Shown here: piece after piece, positions 24,836-32,240 of the stretch
How positions within the stretch are numbered: the first letter of the stretch is position 1
Layout: every line of letters starts with the position of its first letter
Assembly: GCA_045105235.1 (NCBI GenBank)
Contig: JBGCDH010000016.1
Span: 131,434-195,433 of the forward strand
Source: GCA-2684655 sp045105235
Lineage (GTDB): Bacteria; Planctomycetota; UBA1135; UBA2386
Length of the DNA: 64,000 bases
Direction: 5' to 3'
The notes under the pieces: model-generated
Database searches by the model: none
Told to the model about the DNA's origin: nothing
What the model saw: the letters and a program-made list of their open reading frames with translations, nothing else
Position numbers and translations under genes: made by a program

Positions 24836-24857
24836 CGCGGCAAACAGGTCGACAGCG

Positions 24858-24863
24858 TAGCCT
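24858..24863 (+). promoter_or_regulatory. -10 box TAGCCT, leaderless arrangement
   Basis: TAGCCT ends 7 nt before ATG 24871, in the short gap after the AlkC-like gene. Confidence 0.45.
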
Positions 24864-24870
24864 CTCCGAC

Positions 24871-25425
24871 ATGGTGACTTCGAAAGCGACAACGGTCGCG
24901 CAATACCTGAAAGAGCTTCCGGAAGACCGGCGCAAGGCGATCACGGCGGTGCGCAAGGTGTTCTTGGCGCAGCTGGACGACGGCTTCGCCGAAGGCATGC
25001 AATACGGGATGATCGGCTACCACGTCCCGCACAAGGTCTTCCCCGACGGCTACCACTGCGATCCGAAGCAGCCGCTGCCGTACGCAGCGCTGGCATCGCA
25101 AAAGAACCATATGTCGATCTATCTGTTTGGGATCTATGTGGACCCCAGCGATGTGGCGTGGTTCGAGAAGGCGTGGCTCGCCGCGGGCAAAAAGTTGGAT
25201 ATGGGCAAGTCCTGTATTCGCTTCAAGTCGGTCGACGACCTGGCTCTTGACGTCCTCGCGGAGGCTCTTGAGCGCATGCCGTCGCCGCGCTTCATCGCGG
25301 CCTACGAGGCGAGTCGCGCTGGCAGTGCGCCAGGAAAAAAGCCAGCGAAAACGGCAGCAAAGAAGCCAGCAAAGAAGGCCCCAGCAAAGAAGGCGGCCGT
25401 CAAAAAGAGTGCCGCCAAGAAGTAG
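24871..25425 (+). CDS. DUF1801 protein with Lys/Ala/Pro-rich histone H1-like tail
   Basis: The 184-residue protein has a DUF1801 domain in residues 1-150: TVAQYLKELPEDRRKAITAVRKVF, GMIGYHVPHK, then ASQKNHMSIYLFG and MGKSCIRFKSVDDLALDVL. The function of DUF1801 is unknown. The C-terminal 30 residues are made of KKPAK, TAAKK and KAAVKK repeats like histone H1 or bacterial HU tails, so binding to DNA is likely. Its position beside a DNA alkylation repair gene fits a DNA-linked role, but that is inference. Confidence 0.85.
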   Translation: MVTSKATTVAQYLKELPEDRRKAITAVRKVFLAQLDDGFAEGMQYGMIGYHVPHKVFPDGYHCDPKQPLPYAALASQKNHMSIYLFGIYVDPSDVAWFEKAWLAAGKKLDMGKSCIRFKSVDDLALDVLAEALERMPSPRFIAAYEASRAGSAPGKKPAKTAAKKPAKKAPAKKAAVKKSAAKK

Positions 25426-25437
25426 CGGCGCCTGCGC

Positions 25438-26913
25438 TCAGAAGTCGTAGCGAAGCTCGACCCAGACGCTGGAGTTGTCTGGGAAGATCTGAAAAAAGCC
25501 GGGTTCGCTGCGGGCGACGTCAAACCAGCGAGCGCCGATTTCAAACTGCAGGTCTTCGTGAATCATTCGCAGCTGCTGTTGGTAAACGCCCTCCAGCAGC
25601 CACTCGTTTTTGTTCGGATCCACAAAGCCGCGAAACTCGATCGAAGTCCGTTCGAAGTCGTTGGCTTCCCACAGAGCGCGCACAACCAGATCGTCGTCGA
25701 AGGGCCGATACAGCGCCGTGATGTCCTCCGCGCCGGTTTCGCCGACCCACTCGACGGTGAGCGTGATCTGGTCTTTGTCGGTCAGGACGTTCGGAAACAT
25801 GCGGTCGACGCCGAAAGCATATTGCAGGTAGTCGTCGGCCAGGGTCTGCGGGTTGCCGTCGAAGCGAAACGGCATCTTGTAGACGACTTCTGCTTTGATG
25901 GTGTAGTCGGCGAGCGCTTCGAAATTGGGCACAGCGCGCAGGCCGCCGCCGACCGTGGTAAGCCCGTAGTAGATGGGTAGGAGGCCGACCGCGCCGCCGG
26001 GGACCCCGCCGGGCGACGAGAAAGCGAACTGCGGGAATCGCTCGGGTCCGCGTGAGAAGAGCAGCTGCACATCGGCGTTGGCCGGAGCGGTGTTGAGCGT
26101 GCTGTTGGCGCGAACCGCAAAGAACAGGCGGTTCTCGTCCTCGGGGCGTACTGATTGATCCTCGAGCAGTTGCGCTGGCGGGGCCGCAAGCGACCACCGG
26201 CTGCGTTCTGCGGGGAACAGCTGTTGGCGAAAGACCGGCAGCGCGTAGAACGAAAGCGTGGGTTCGCCAATGGCATCGCCGCCCAGCCACTCCGGTAGAA
26301 ACCAACGCCAGCGAACTCCAAGTTCTCCCAGTCGAACGGGGTCCAGCGGATCTTCGGCGATATCGCGCCGATTGATGACATCGATGGGGTTGAAGGTGTC
26401 TGCGATGCCCCAGTTTTCAACGAGCTGGCCCGCGCGCAGCTCATGATCGCCAAGCGACCAGGTGACGTAGGCCTCGAGCGGTTCCGTTCGGACGAGGTCC
26501 GAGTCCACGGCATCGATCAGAAACCTGGGGCGAAAGAAGCCGGTTAGGCCGTCGGCGATCTCAAGGTCAAACTCAAGCTGCAGCTCTTGGATCCACTGCC
26601 CGTCGAGGCGCCCATCCCCGCGCCGGCGGTCCTTGGGGAAGAACCGTCCACGCGAGGCGAGGAAGCCGCGCAGCGCCGAGACCCGCAGCCCGTCGGCTGT
26701 GCGTAGTGCCGTGCCCGCACCGTCGAGGCCGTCGAGGCCTTCGGGGTCACCCATACCCTCCAGGCCGCCGCCGCTTGCGACGCCCGCAGGTGGATCGTCA
26801 AATCCCGGCAGGCCTTGCAGTGGATCCTGGGCGCGCGAAGCGCCCGTGGTCAGGCCCGTCGACATTGTGGCCACGAGCACGAGCATGCGCCTAGGAAGAG
26901 GAGATGACATCAT
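25438..26913 (-). CDS. DUF1302-like outer membrane beta-barrel protein
   Basis: The 491-residue protein has a signal peptide (through GASRAQ), a Gly/Asp-rich linker and then many amphipathic beta strands ending in VWVELRYDF, with a terminal aromatic residue typical of outer membrane barrels. AGQLVENWGIADTFNPIDVINRRDI matches the conserved block of the DUF1302 family. It overlaps the LolA-like gene by 4 bp (ATGA), so the two are translationally coupled. In other bacteria DUF1302 proteins occur with MMPL-type RND pumps and LolA-like proteins and are thought to move hydrophobic molecules through the outer membrane. Confidence 0.85.
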   Translation of the reverse strand: MMSSPLPRRMLVLVATMSTGLTTGASRAQDPLQGLPGFDDPPAGVASGGGLEGMGDPEGLDGLDGAGTALRTADGLRVSALRGFLASRGRFFPKDRRRGDGRLDGQWIQELQLEFDLEIADGLTGFFRPRFLIDAVDSDLVRTEPLEAYVTWSLGDHELRAGQLVENWGIADTFNPIDVINRRDIAEDPLDPVRLGELGVRWRWFLPEWLGGDAIGEPTLSFYALPVFRQQLFPAERSRWSLAAPPAQLLEDQSVRPEDENRLFFAVRANSTLNTAPANADVQLLFSRGPERFPQFAFSSPGGVPGGAVGLLPIYYGLTTVGGGLRAVPNFEALADYTIKAEVVYKMPFRFDGNPQTLADDYLQYAFGVDRMFPNVLTDKDQITLTVEWVGETGAEDITALYRPFDDDLVVRALWEANDFERTSIEFRGFVDPNKNEWLLEGVYQQQLRMIHEDLQFEIGARWFDVARSEPGFFQIFPDNSSVWVELRYDF

Positions 26914-27788
26914 CGCTTGCCGGTGAGGGCGTTGGTGGTGAACTGTTTGTCCGTCAGGTTCGGCCGCTTCTTCTTCGTGCGCGGGTTCTCGTACAGCGCC
27001 AGGTTGATGAGTTGCGCGGACGATTCGATAACGGTTCGCTTCTTCGTTTGGAGATTACGCATCTCGACAATCTGCGGCCGCCAGAAACGCCCGTGGCGGT
27101 GCTTCCACTTGCGGTTGTTGAGCTCTTTAAGAGGGCGGCCGGCCTTGTCGAAGAACTCGATGCGTTCCTGGCGCCAGTGCGTGCGGTGCAGGTGCACGAT
27201 GAGCTTGCTGTAGCCGGTGTCGCTGTATTTCGGCTTGGCCTCAAGGCGATACACGGGCTGGTCGCCTTCTTCGGTTTTGAGCGTGCTCTCTTCAAGAAAG
27301 CGCCATTCGTACTTCGCTACGATCCGGTTCGAGAGGTCCTCATAGGTAAACTCGGTTCCCTGGAAGCTGGCGGTCTTGTTGGCGCCGGAGATGCGGCGAA
27401 CGCGTTTGGTCGCCGGCAAGTAGAGCCAGTTGTCGTCGGTGCTGTCCGGGTGTTCGTGCGTCAGAGCTGCGACGCTCTTGATTTCCGCAGGCGAGAGAAA
27501 GCGAACGATCGACTTGTCGCCATCGACCTTTTCCATCAGTAGCTGCACTACGTCGCGCGTGACGCTGTCGCCTGTGGCGGCATAGAGAGTCATCTCGCTG
27601 CGCGCGTAGCTGTCCTTCCAGCCGGTGTCGTAGAGATCGGCGTAGTCGGCGAGCTGGCGCCCGTGCTTGCCGGCGTCGTCGGTGTCAAACGTCGGCAGCT
27701 TGGGAACGGCGACGCCAGAAGTGTTTTCCTGGGCGGTAAGGCCCCCAGCCAAAAGGCTGAGGAAGACGCTGAGTCGAAGTGCGGGCAT
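26910..27788 (-). CDS. LolA-like outer membrane lipoprotein-sorting protein
   Basis: The 292-residue protein has a signal peptide (LSVFLSLLAGGLTAQ). The body has the half-barrel pattern of LolA-like proteins linked to RND exporters: DSYARSEMTLYAATGD, IVRFLSPAEIKSVAALTHEH, NWLYLPATKRVRRISGANKTASFQGTEFTYEDL. It probably carries a hydrophobic ligand across the periplasm between the RND pump and the DUF1302 barrel. It is 60 nt downstream of the RND gene and coupled to the DUF1302 gene. Confidence 0.88.
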   Translation of the reverse strand: MPALRLSVFLSLLAGGLTAQENTSGVAVPKLPTFDTDDAGKHGRQLADYADLYDTGWKDSYARSEMTLYAATGDSVTRDVVQLLMEKVDGDKSIVRFLSPAEIKSVAALTHEHPDSTDDNWLYLPATKRVRRISGANKTASFQGTEFTYEDLSNRIVAKYEWRFLEESTLKTEEGDQPVYRLEAKPKYSDTGYSKLIVHLHRTHWRQERIEFFDKAGRPLKELNNRKWKHRHGRFWRPQIVEMRNLQTKKRTVIESSAQLINLALYENPRTKKKRPNLTDKQFTTNALTGKR

Positions 27789-27848
27789 GATAGATGAGGT
27801 TTGTGTGGCAGGGATCGGGTGACGGATGCTTCGTTGCGTCGCCGAGGA

Positions 27849-30737
27849 TCAGGTGGCTGCGCCGTCGGGCTGGGGCGTGCGATTCGGGTCGGGCAGCAGC
27901 GCCAGAATGGCCGGCGTTACCAGGAAGTCGGCAACCCATGCGAGTGCGATCATGACTGCGGCGAGCTTGCCCATCATCGAGTTCGGCGCAAACTCGCTGA
28001 AGATCAGGACGCTGAAACCGAGCACCAAGATCGTGGTCGTAAATGTCAGCGCGTTGCCGATGGTGAACAGCGCTTCGCGCAGGGCTGCATGCGTGCCGAG
28101 GCCGCGCCGACGAGCTCTCGTAAATTTGGTGAGCAAGTGGATCGTGTCATCTGTGGCTACACCAAGTGCAACCGAGCTCACAAATACGGCGGGGCCATCG
28201 ACTGGCAGTCCAAGCAGCCCAAACATGCCGATGGGAACGACAATCGGCAGCACGTTGGGGACGATGCTGACGAGGCCGAGCACGACGGATCGAAAGATCA
28301 CCATGATGGTGATCAAGATTAGGCAAAGCGCCAGCGACATCGACAGGATGAAGCTGTAGCTGAACTTCTCGGTCATGCCCGCATAGAGGAGAGCCTTGCC
28401 AGAAAGCGTCATCGACGCCAGCGCTTCGCCTGCGGCTACTTGTTCCGGAGTGCCGGTCAGCAGCGGGAACTCCTTGTCCGCAATTTCCCGGACGCGTTCA
28501 AAGGCGGCCGACTGCAGGGCGCTGCGGCCTTGTCGGACCCGGCCCTGCAGGCGGAATGTGCGGCGATCGATACTGACCAGCGTTGCCAGGTTCTCCGCGG
28601 GCTTGGCGCCGTTTTCATATTGAAGGAAGTACTGTGCGGCGAGCGTCGAGGCGTTCTGGCCCGGCACAAACTCCAGGTCGCCGGTGAAGTCGTCTAGGTA
28701 GAACTGCGGGCTGCGCGCGTCTTTGTTGACGTCGCCTTCGTTCGGTGGTCGGTAGAACGCGGCTTGGTCCTCGTTCTGCACCTGGTTCATCTTGCGCAAG
28801 ATGTCGAGTGCGCTGTCGAGGCGGGTAATCATTGCGAGGTCGCTTGTCGGATCGGCCATCTCGATGCGCAAGCGGTCCGTAAAGCGTCGCAGCTCGGTCA
28901 AAAACGGCTCCGCCGTCGCGATCCGTCGGCGCTGATAGTCCTGTTCGGCGGCGGCGAGATGTTGGAGATCTTGCTGCTGATCGACGCTGAGTGGATCGGT
29001 TTCGCCGGCGGCGGCTGCTAGCTCCTGCGCGCGCAATGCGCCCAGCCTTGTTTGGCGGCTGCGCGCTGCTGCTGGATCTTCGTCGCGAGCGGGTGCTTGA
29101 AAGACGATTTCAAGATCGCCCGAGCCGCCGAGCTTGGTGTCGATCCAATTCATGTCGACCATGGTCCGGTTATCATCCGGAAACATGGTGCGGAAGTCCG
29201 AGTCGAGCTCGATGCGCGACAGTCCGTAGAGAGCCAAGCCGGTGACGAGGGCGCTTGCCACCGCAATGGGGGCGCGGCGGGCGATGACGACGTCCGTGAG
29301 CCGCGTCGCCCAGTTGACGCGCTCTTGGTTGGCGCCGGCTGCGACGGGCTTTGAGCCGTCGGCAGCGGTCTGTTTTGGCAAAGGCGCGAGCGACAGCAGT
29401 GCTGGGACGAGCGTCATCGACGTCAGGTAGGCGAGTAGCGTGCCGAGCCCGGCCGTGTAGCCCAGCATCTGCAGCGGAATGATGTTGCCGGCCGTCAGCG
29501 AGTAGAAGCCTATCGCAGTAGTTACCGATGTCAGGAATACCGGCAGCGCGTTGATGCGTAGGACTTCAACAATCAGGCTGCGCTTGTCGCTGTACTGAGG
29601 GCGCAGCGCGAAGTAGGAGGCCACGAGGTGCACGGCGTCGGCAATGGACACCGCGGTAATCATGTTCGGTGCGCCTGCCGTGATGTTGTTGAGCAAGTCG
29701 CCGCGCAGCAGAACCGTGCCGATCATGCCGGTTACCGATGCGGCAATGACGAGCACGGGGGTGGCGACGCCGACGACGCGGCGAAACAAAACCACCATGA
29801 CGATGAGCATCACCAAGAACATCCACTGCACCATGCCGAGGTCGCTCTCCCCCGTGACCATGAAGTTCTGTTCAATGGTTGGCATACCGGCAATGTGCAT
29901 TTCGCGGCCGCCGCCGTGCTTTTTCAGGATGTCGTCGATTGCATCGAGTGCGGTCCACTGGGAGTGGTTGCCGTGCATGGCGCCGCCGATGGTCCAAGCC
30001 GTGGGGTCTTCGCCAAACGCCTCACGCAGTGCGGCTGTCTCGACGCGAGGACGCAGGATCTGCACCTGAAGCGCCGTGACGCGAGCGTTGGCGCTCACGA
30101 TGTTGCCGATGAGTCGGGGTTCACCGATCACATCGTCGAAGTTGCGCTCAGTGCCGAGAATCGCGGTGACGTCCTGCTGGCCGACGACGGCGGCCGCACG
30201 TTCGGCGCCAAGCACGGCGATCATGCGCTCGAGGATCTCCTGACGGCCATACTCGGTTGGCGCATCCTCAAAGAGGTCCGTGACCAGAAGGCCTTCTTCG
30301 TCGCCGTCGATCGCTGCCCATCGAATCCACGGATTGCTGGTCAGGCTGCGCACGTGCCGAACGAAGGGCACCTTCTCGATGCGCTCGGTAAGGTCCGCGA
30401 TCGTGCGCAGAGTCTCCGGGGCAAACACGCCGAGCGGATGGTCCGGCTCTTCAAACGCGACCAGCACAAAGTCCTCCGCACTGAACTGGTCTTCGATCTG
30501 CTGGTAGAGCTTGAGACCCGGATCGTCGGGGTCGAACCAGATGTCGTAGCGAGCGTCGAACATCTTGGGCTCGGACTGCTCGGGCGGGTCCGCCTGGAGG
30601 CTGTCGACCTGGGACGAGAACTCTGCGAGGCGGCCGAAGCCACCGGTGGCGACGGCAAAAATGGCGCCTAGTACCAGCAGGCTGGCAAGCCAGCGGTAGC
30701 GGTAGAGCCGGTCGGAGAAGGGGCTGGAGGCTGACAT
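27849..30737 (-). CDS. RND superfamily (MMPL/HAE3-type) exporter
   Basis: The 962-residue inner-membrane protein has the duplicated layout of one TM helix, a large periplasmic loop and five TM helices, twice. The first helix is LASLLVLGAIFAVATGGF. The second block (MVQWMFLVMLIVMVVLFRRVV onward) and the C-terminal block (MSLALCLILITIMVIFRSVVLG) contain the GVATDDTIHLL segment typical of MMPL-type sterol-sensing-like transporters. Related pumps export lipids or hydrophobic metabolites. The gene follows a TetR repressor after 57 nt and leads the LolA-like and DUF1302 genes. A TetR-type operator copy lies only 2 nt upstream of its start codon. Confidence 0.92.
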   Translation of the reverse strand: MSASSPFSDRLYRYRWLASLLVLGAIFAVATGGFGRLAEFSSQVDSLQADPPEQSEPKMFDARYDIWFDPDDPGLKLYQQIEDQFSAEDFVLVAFEEPDHPLGVFAPETLRTIADLTERIEKVPFVRHVRSLTSNPWIRWAAIDGDEEGLLVTDLFEDAPTEYGRQEILERMIAVLGAERAAAVVGQQDVTAILGTERNFDDVIGEPRLIGNIVSANARVTALQVQILRPRVETAALREAFGEDPTAWTIGGAMHGNHSQWTALDAIDDILKKHGGGREMHIAGMPTIEQNFMVTGESDLGMVQWMFLVMLIVMVVLFRRVVGVATPVLVIAASVTGMIGTVLLRGDLLNNITAGAPNMITAVSIADAVHLVASYFALRPQYSDKRSLIVEVLRINALPVFLTSVTTAIGFYSLTAGNIIPLQMLGYTAGLGTLLAYLTSMTLVPALLSLAPLPKQTAADGSKPVAAGANQERVNWATRLTDVVIARRAPIAVASALVTGLALYGLSRIELDSDFRTMFPDDNRTMVDMNWIDTKLGGSGDLEIVFQAPARDEDPAAARSRQTRLGALRAQELAAAAGETDPLSVDQQQDLQHLAAAEQDYQRRRIATAEPFLTELRRFTDRLRIEMADPTSDLAMITRLDSALDILRKMNQVQNEDQAAFYRPPNEGDVNKDARSPQFYLDDFTGDLEFVPGQNASTLAAQYFLQYENGAKPAENLATLVSIDRRTFRLQGRVRQGRSALQSAAFERVREIADKEFPLLTGTPEQVAAGEALASMTLSGKALLYAGMTEKFSYSFILSMSLALCLILITIMVIFRSVVLGLVSIVPNVLPIVVPIGMFGLLGLPVDGPAVFVSSVALGVATDDTIHLLTKFTRARRRGLGTHAALREALFTIGNALTFTTTILVLGFSVLIFSEFAPNSMMGKLAAVMIALAWVADFLVTPAILALLPDPNRTPQPDGAAT

Positions 30738-30739
30738 GG

Positions 30740-30754
30740 CTACCTATCAGTAGG
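30740..30754. promoter_or_regulatory. Second TetR-type operator copy, before the RND gene
   Basis: CTACCTATCAGTAGG matches the operator at 31372-31386 at 12 of 15 positions, with both outer half-sites kept. It ends 2 nt before the RND start codon, so a bound repressor would block initiation or transcription from an internal promoter. Confidence 0.55.
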
Positions 30755-30794
30755 GAGGAAGTGCGCGCGAGAATGCGGTGGAGAGAGTGCGCGC

Positions 30795-31361
30795 CTAGAG
30801 GCCGAGGCTGCGCTGCAGCTGGCGGACGACGCCGCGGAAGTGGTCGCGACCCATGATGGCCTCGCTGATGCGGGCGCCTTGGAGCGCGTTGGCGATCGTT
30901 GCCGCCTGATCGTGAACGTCGCCCAAAAATGCGATGTCGCCGGCGCGTCGCGCTTCGTCGAGCAGCTGGGCGAGCTGCTTCTGCCACGAAACAGACGAGC
31001 TGCGGAGCTGGTCGATGACCGCCGGCGAGAGGTTCCTCGCGTCGATCTCGAAGGCCGCCGAGGGGCAAACTTTCGCTTCGCCGTCTAGTAGCACCTGCTC
31101 GCACTTGGAAAAGATCGCCCGCAGCGCTTCGCCCGGTGAGCTGGCGCCGCCGACAATCTCGCCCATCAGCGTATTGGCGCGCACTTCGAAGAACTTCAGC
31201 AGTTCGACGCCAAGCTCGTCCTTGCTTGGGAAGTGATGGTGAATACTCGCCTTACGGATTCCTAGGCGGTCGGCTAGGTCCTGGTAGCTAAACGCAGCGA
31301 AGCTCTTGTTCTCCAAGATCTCCGCTGCCACGGCCAGGATCTGCTGTTTGCGCTCGCTCAC
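30795..31361 (-). CDS. TetR-family transcriptional repressor
   Basis: The 188-residue protein has an N-terminal helix-turn-helix of the TetR type: ILAVAAEILENKSFAAFSYQDLADRLGIRKASIHHHFPSKDELGVELL. The C-terminal ligand domain resembles the TetR/AcrR group with CPSAAFEIDARN. The start is the GTG at 31361, chosen because a TAGGCT box ends 7 nt upstream and because the frame further upstream is Arg/Ser-rich. A perfect palindrome sits inside its promoter, so it is autoregulated. It is the first gene of the RND operon, and its inducer is probably the exported compound. Confidence 0.92.
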   Translation of the reverse strand: MSERKQQILAVAAEILENKSFAAFSYQDLADRLGIRKASIHHHFPSKDELGVELLKFFEVRANTLMGEIVGGASSPGEALRAIFSKCEQVLLDGEAKVCPSAAFEIDARNLSPAVIDQLRSSSVSWQKQLAQLLDEARRAGDIAFLGDVHDQAATIANALQGARISEAIMGRDHFRGVVRQLQRSLGL

Positions 31362-31368
31362 GGCACGG

Positions 31369-31396
31369 AGCCTACCAATTGGTAGGTAGATTGCAA
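31369..31396 (-). promoter_or_regulatory. Promoter of the tetR-RND operon
   Basis: On the minus strand TTGCAA (31396-31391), 16 nt, then TAGGCT (31374-31369), 7 nt before the GTG start. The operator fills the spacer and overlaps the -10 box. Confidence 0.55.
31372..31386. promoter_or_regulatory. Perfect TetR-type operator palindrome
   Basis: CCTACCAATTGGTAGG (31371-31386) is a perfect 16-bp palindrome between the -35 and -10 boxes of the tetR gene, the classic place for autorepression. A related 15-mer lies at 30740-30754. Confidence 0.75.
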
Positions 31397-31437
31397 GGGT
31401 GCGCGCCGAAGGCGGGCAGGGAGGGGGGCGGCTGGCG

Positions 31438-31665
31438 CTAGCCGCGAATCCGCGCCAGCACGGCCCGCGATGTTGACGACAGGCCGTCGCTGTCCAGCGC
31501 CGCTTCGATGCTGCGCTGCCGTTCGGCTTCGCGCGCCGCGACCTCACGCGCCGGCTCGTCGAGGTCGTGAAAGGCAGGGTGCGACCGGACGCCGCCGTCG
31601 GCGTCACGCGGGCGCCAGGCCGTAGTCGTCTGCTCGATGAGTTGGCGTCGCTGTCGATCGTTCAC
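31438..31665 (-). CDS. Uncharacterised 75-residue protein after an ECF sigma factor
   Basis: The protein is highly charged, Arg/Ala/Glu-rich and without membrane segment: it contains DEPAREVAAREAERQRSIEAAL, probably a helix. It starts at GTG 31665 inside the stop of the ECF gene (GTGA overlap), so the two are translationally coupled. No family was recognised. It is the last gene of the VIT/VWA-ECF unit and could modulate the sigma factor. Confidence 0.55.
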   Translation of the reverse strand: MNDRQRRQLIEQTTTAWRPRDADGGVRSHPAFHDLDEPAREVAAREAERQRSIEAALDSDGLSSTSRAVLARIRG

Positions 31666-32240
31666 GGGTGCTCCGGGTGGACGGTCACGGTGGCGGGCAG
31701 CTGGATGCCGCTCTTGCGCAGGCAGGCAGCGAGCAATCGGCGGGCGCGCGTGATGTTCTGCAAGAACGTGTTCGGCTTCATGCCGAGCTTGGCGGCGAGG
31801 GTTCGGTCAGGTTGCAGGCCGGCGTCGTCGATGCGGGCGGTCAGCGCGAGCGCGGGCCGGCGCGGCAGTCGATCGCGGCAGTTGCGCACCGCCAGCTGTA
31901 CGGATGGGTCGACGGGCACGGGCTCGTGCTGCGCGAGGTCTTGTTCGAGAAGCTCGACGTGCGCCGTTCGGTGGCGACGGGCTTCGTCGATGGCGCGGTT
32001 GCGCGCGATGCGCAGGGCGAGCCGCAGCAGGCCATTGGGCTTGCCGTCCGGCTGGCAATGGTCTGCCGCGACCTGCCACGTGCGGAGCAGGCTTTCCTGT
32101 AGGACGGCCTCGATGTCGACCTTCGTCGCGAACGAGCGAAGGCTTCGGCGCAGCGAGGGCTCGGCCGCGGCGAGCCAACGCGCAAAGGCGTCGGCGTCGC
32201 CGCGGGCGATCGCGGGCAGGTGTTCGTCGAGGTCGCTCAT
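31662..32240 (-). CDS. ECF-type RNA polymerase sigma factor
   Basis: The 192-residue protein shows sigma region 2 (DAFARWLAAAEPSLRRSLRSFATKVDIEAVLQESLLRTWQVA) and region 4 (RTLAAKLGMKPNTFLQNITRARRLLAACL). Sigma region 2 is less typical than in other ECF factors, but the order and length are right. It overlaps the VIT/VWA gene by 4 bp (ATGA) upstream and the 75-residue gene by 4 bp downstream, so the three are one coupled operon. Confidence 0.85.
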   Translation of the reverse strand: MSDLDEHLPAIARGDADAFARWLAAAEPSLRRSLRSFATKVDIEAVLQESLLRTWQVAADHCQPDGKPNGLLRLALRIARNRAIDEARRHRTAHVELLEQDLAQHEPVPVDPSVQLAVRNCRDRLPRRPALALTARIDDAGLQPDRTLAAKLGMKPNTFLQNITRARRLLAACLRKSGIQLPATVTVHPEHP

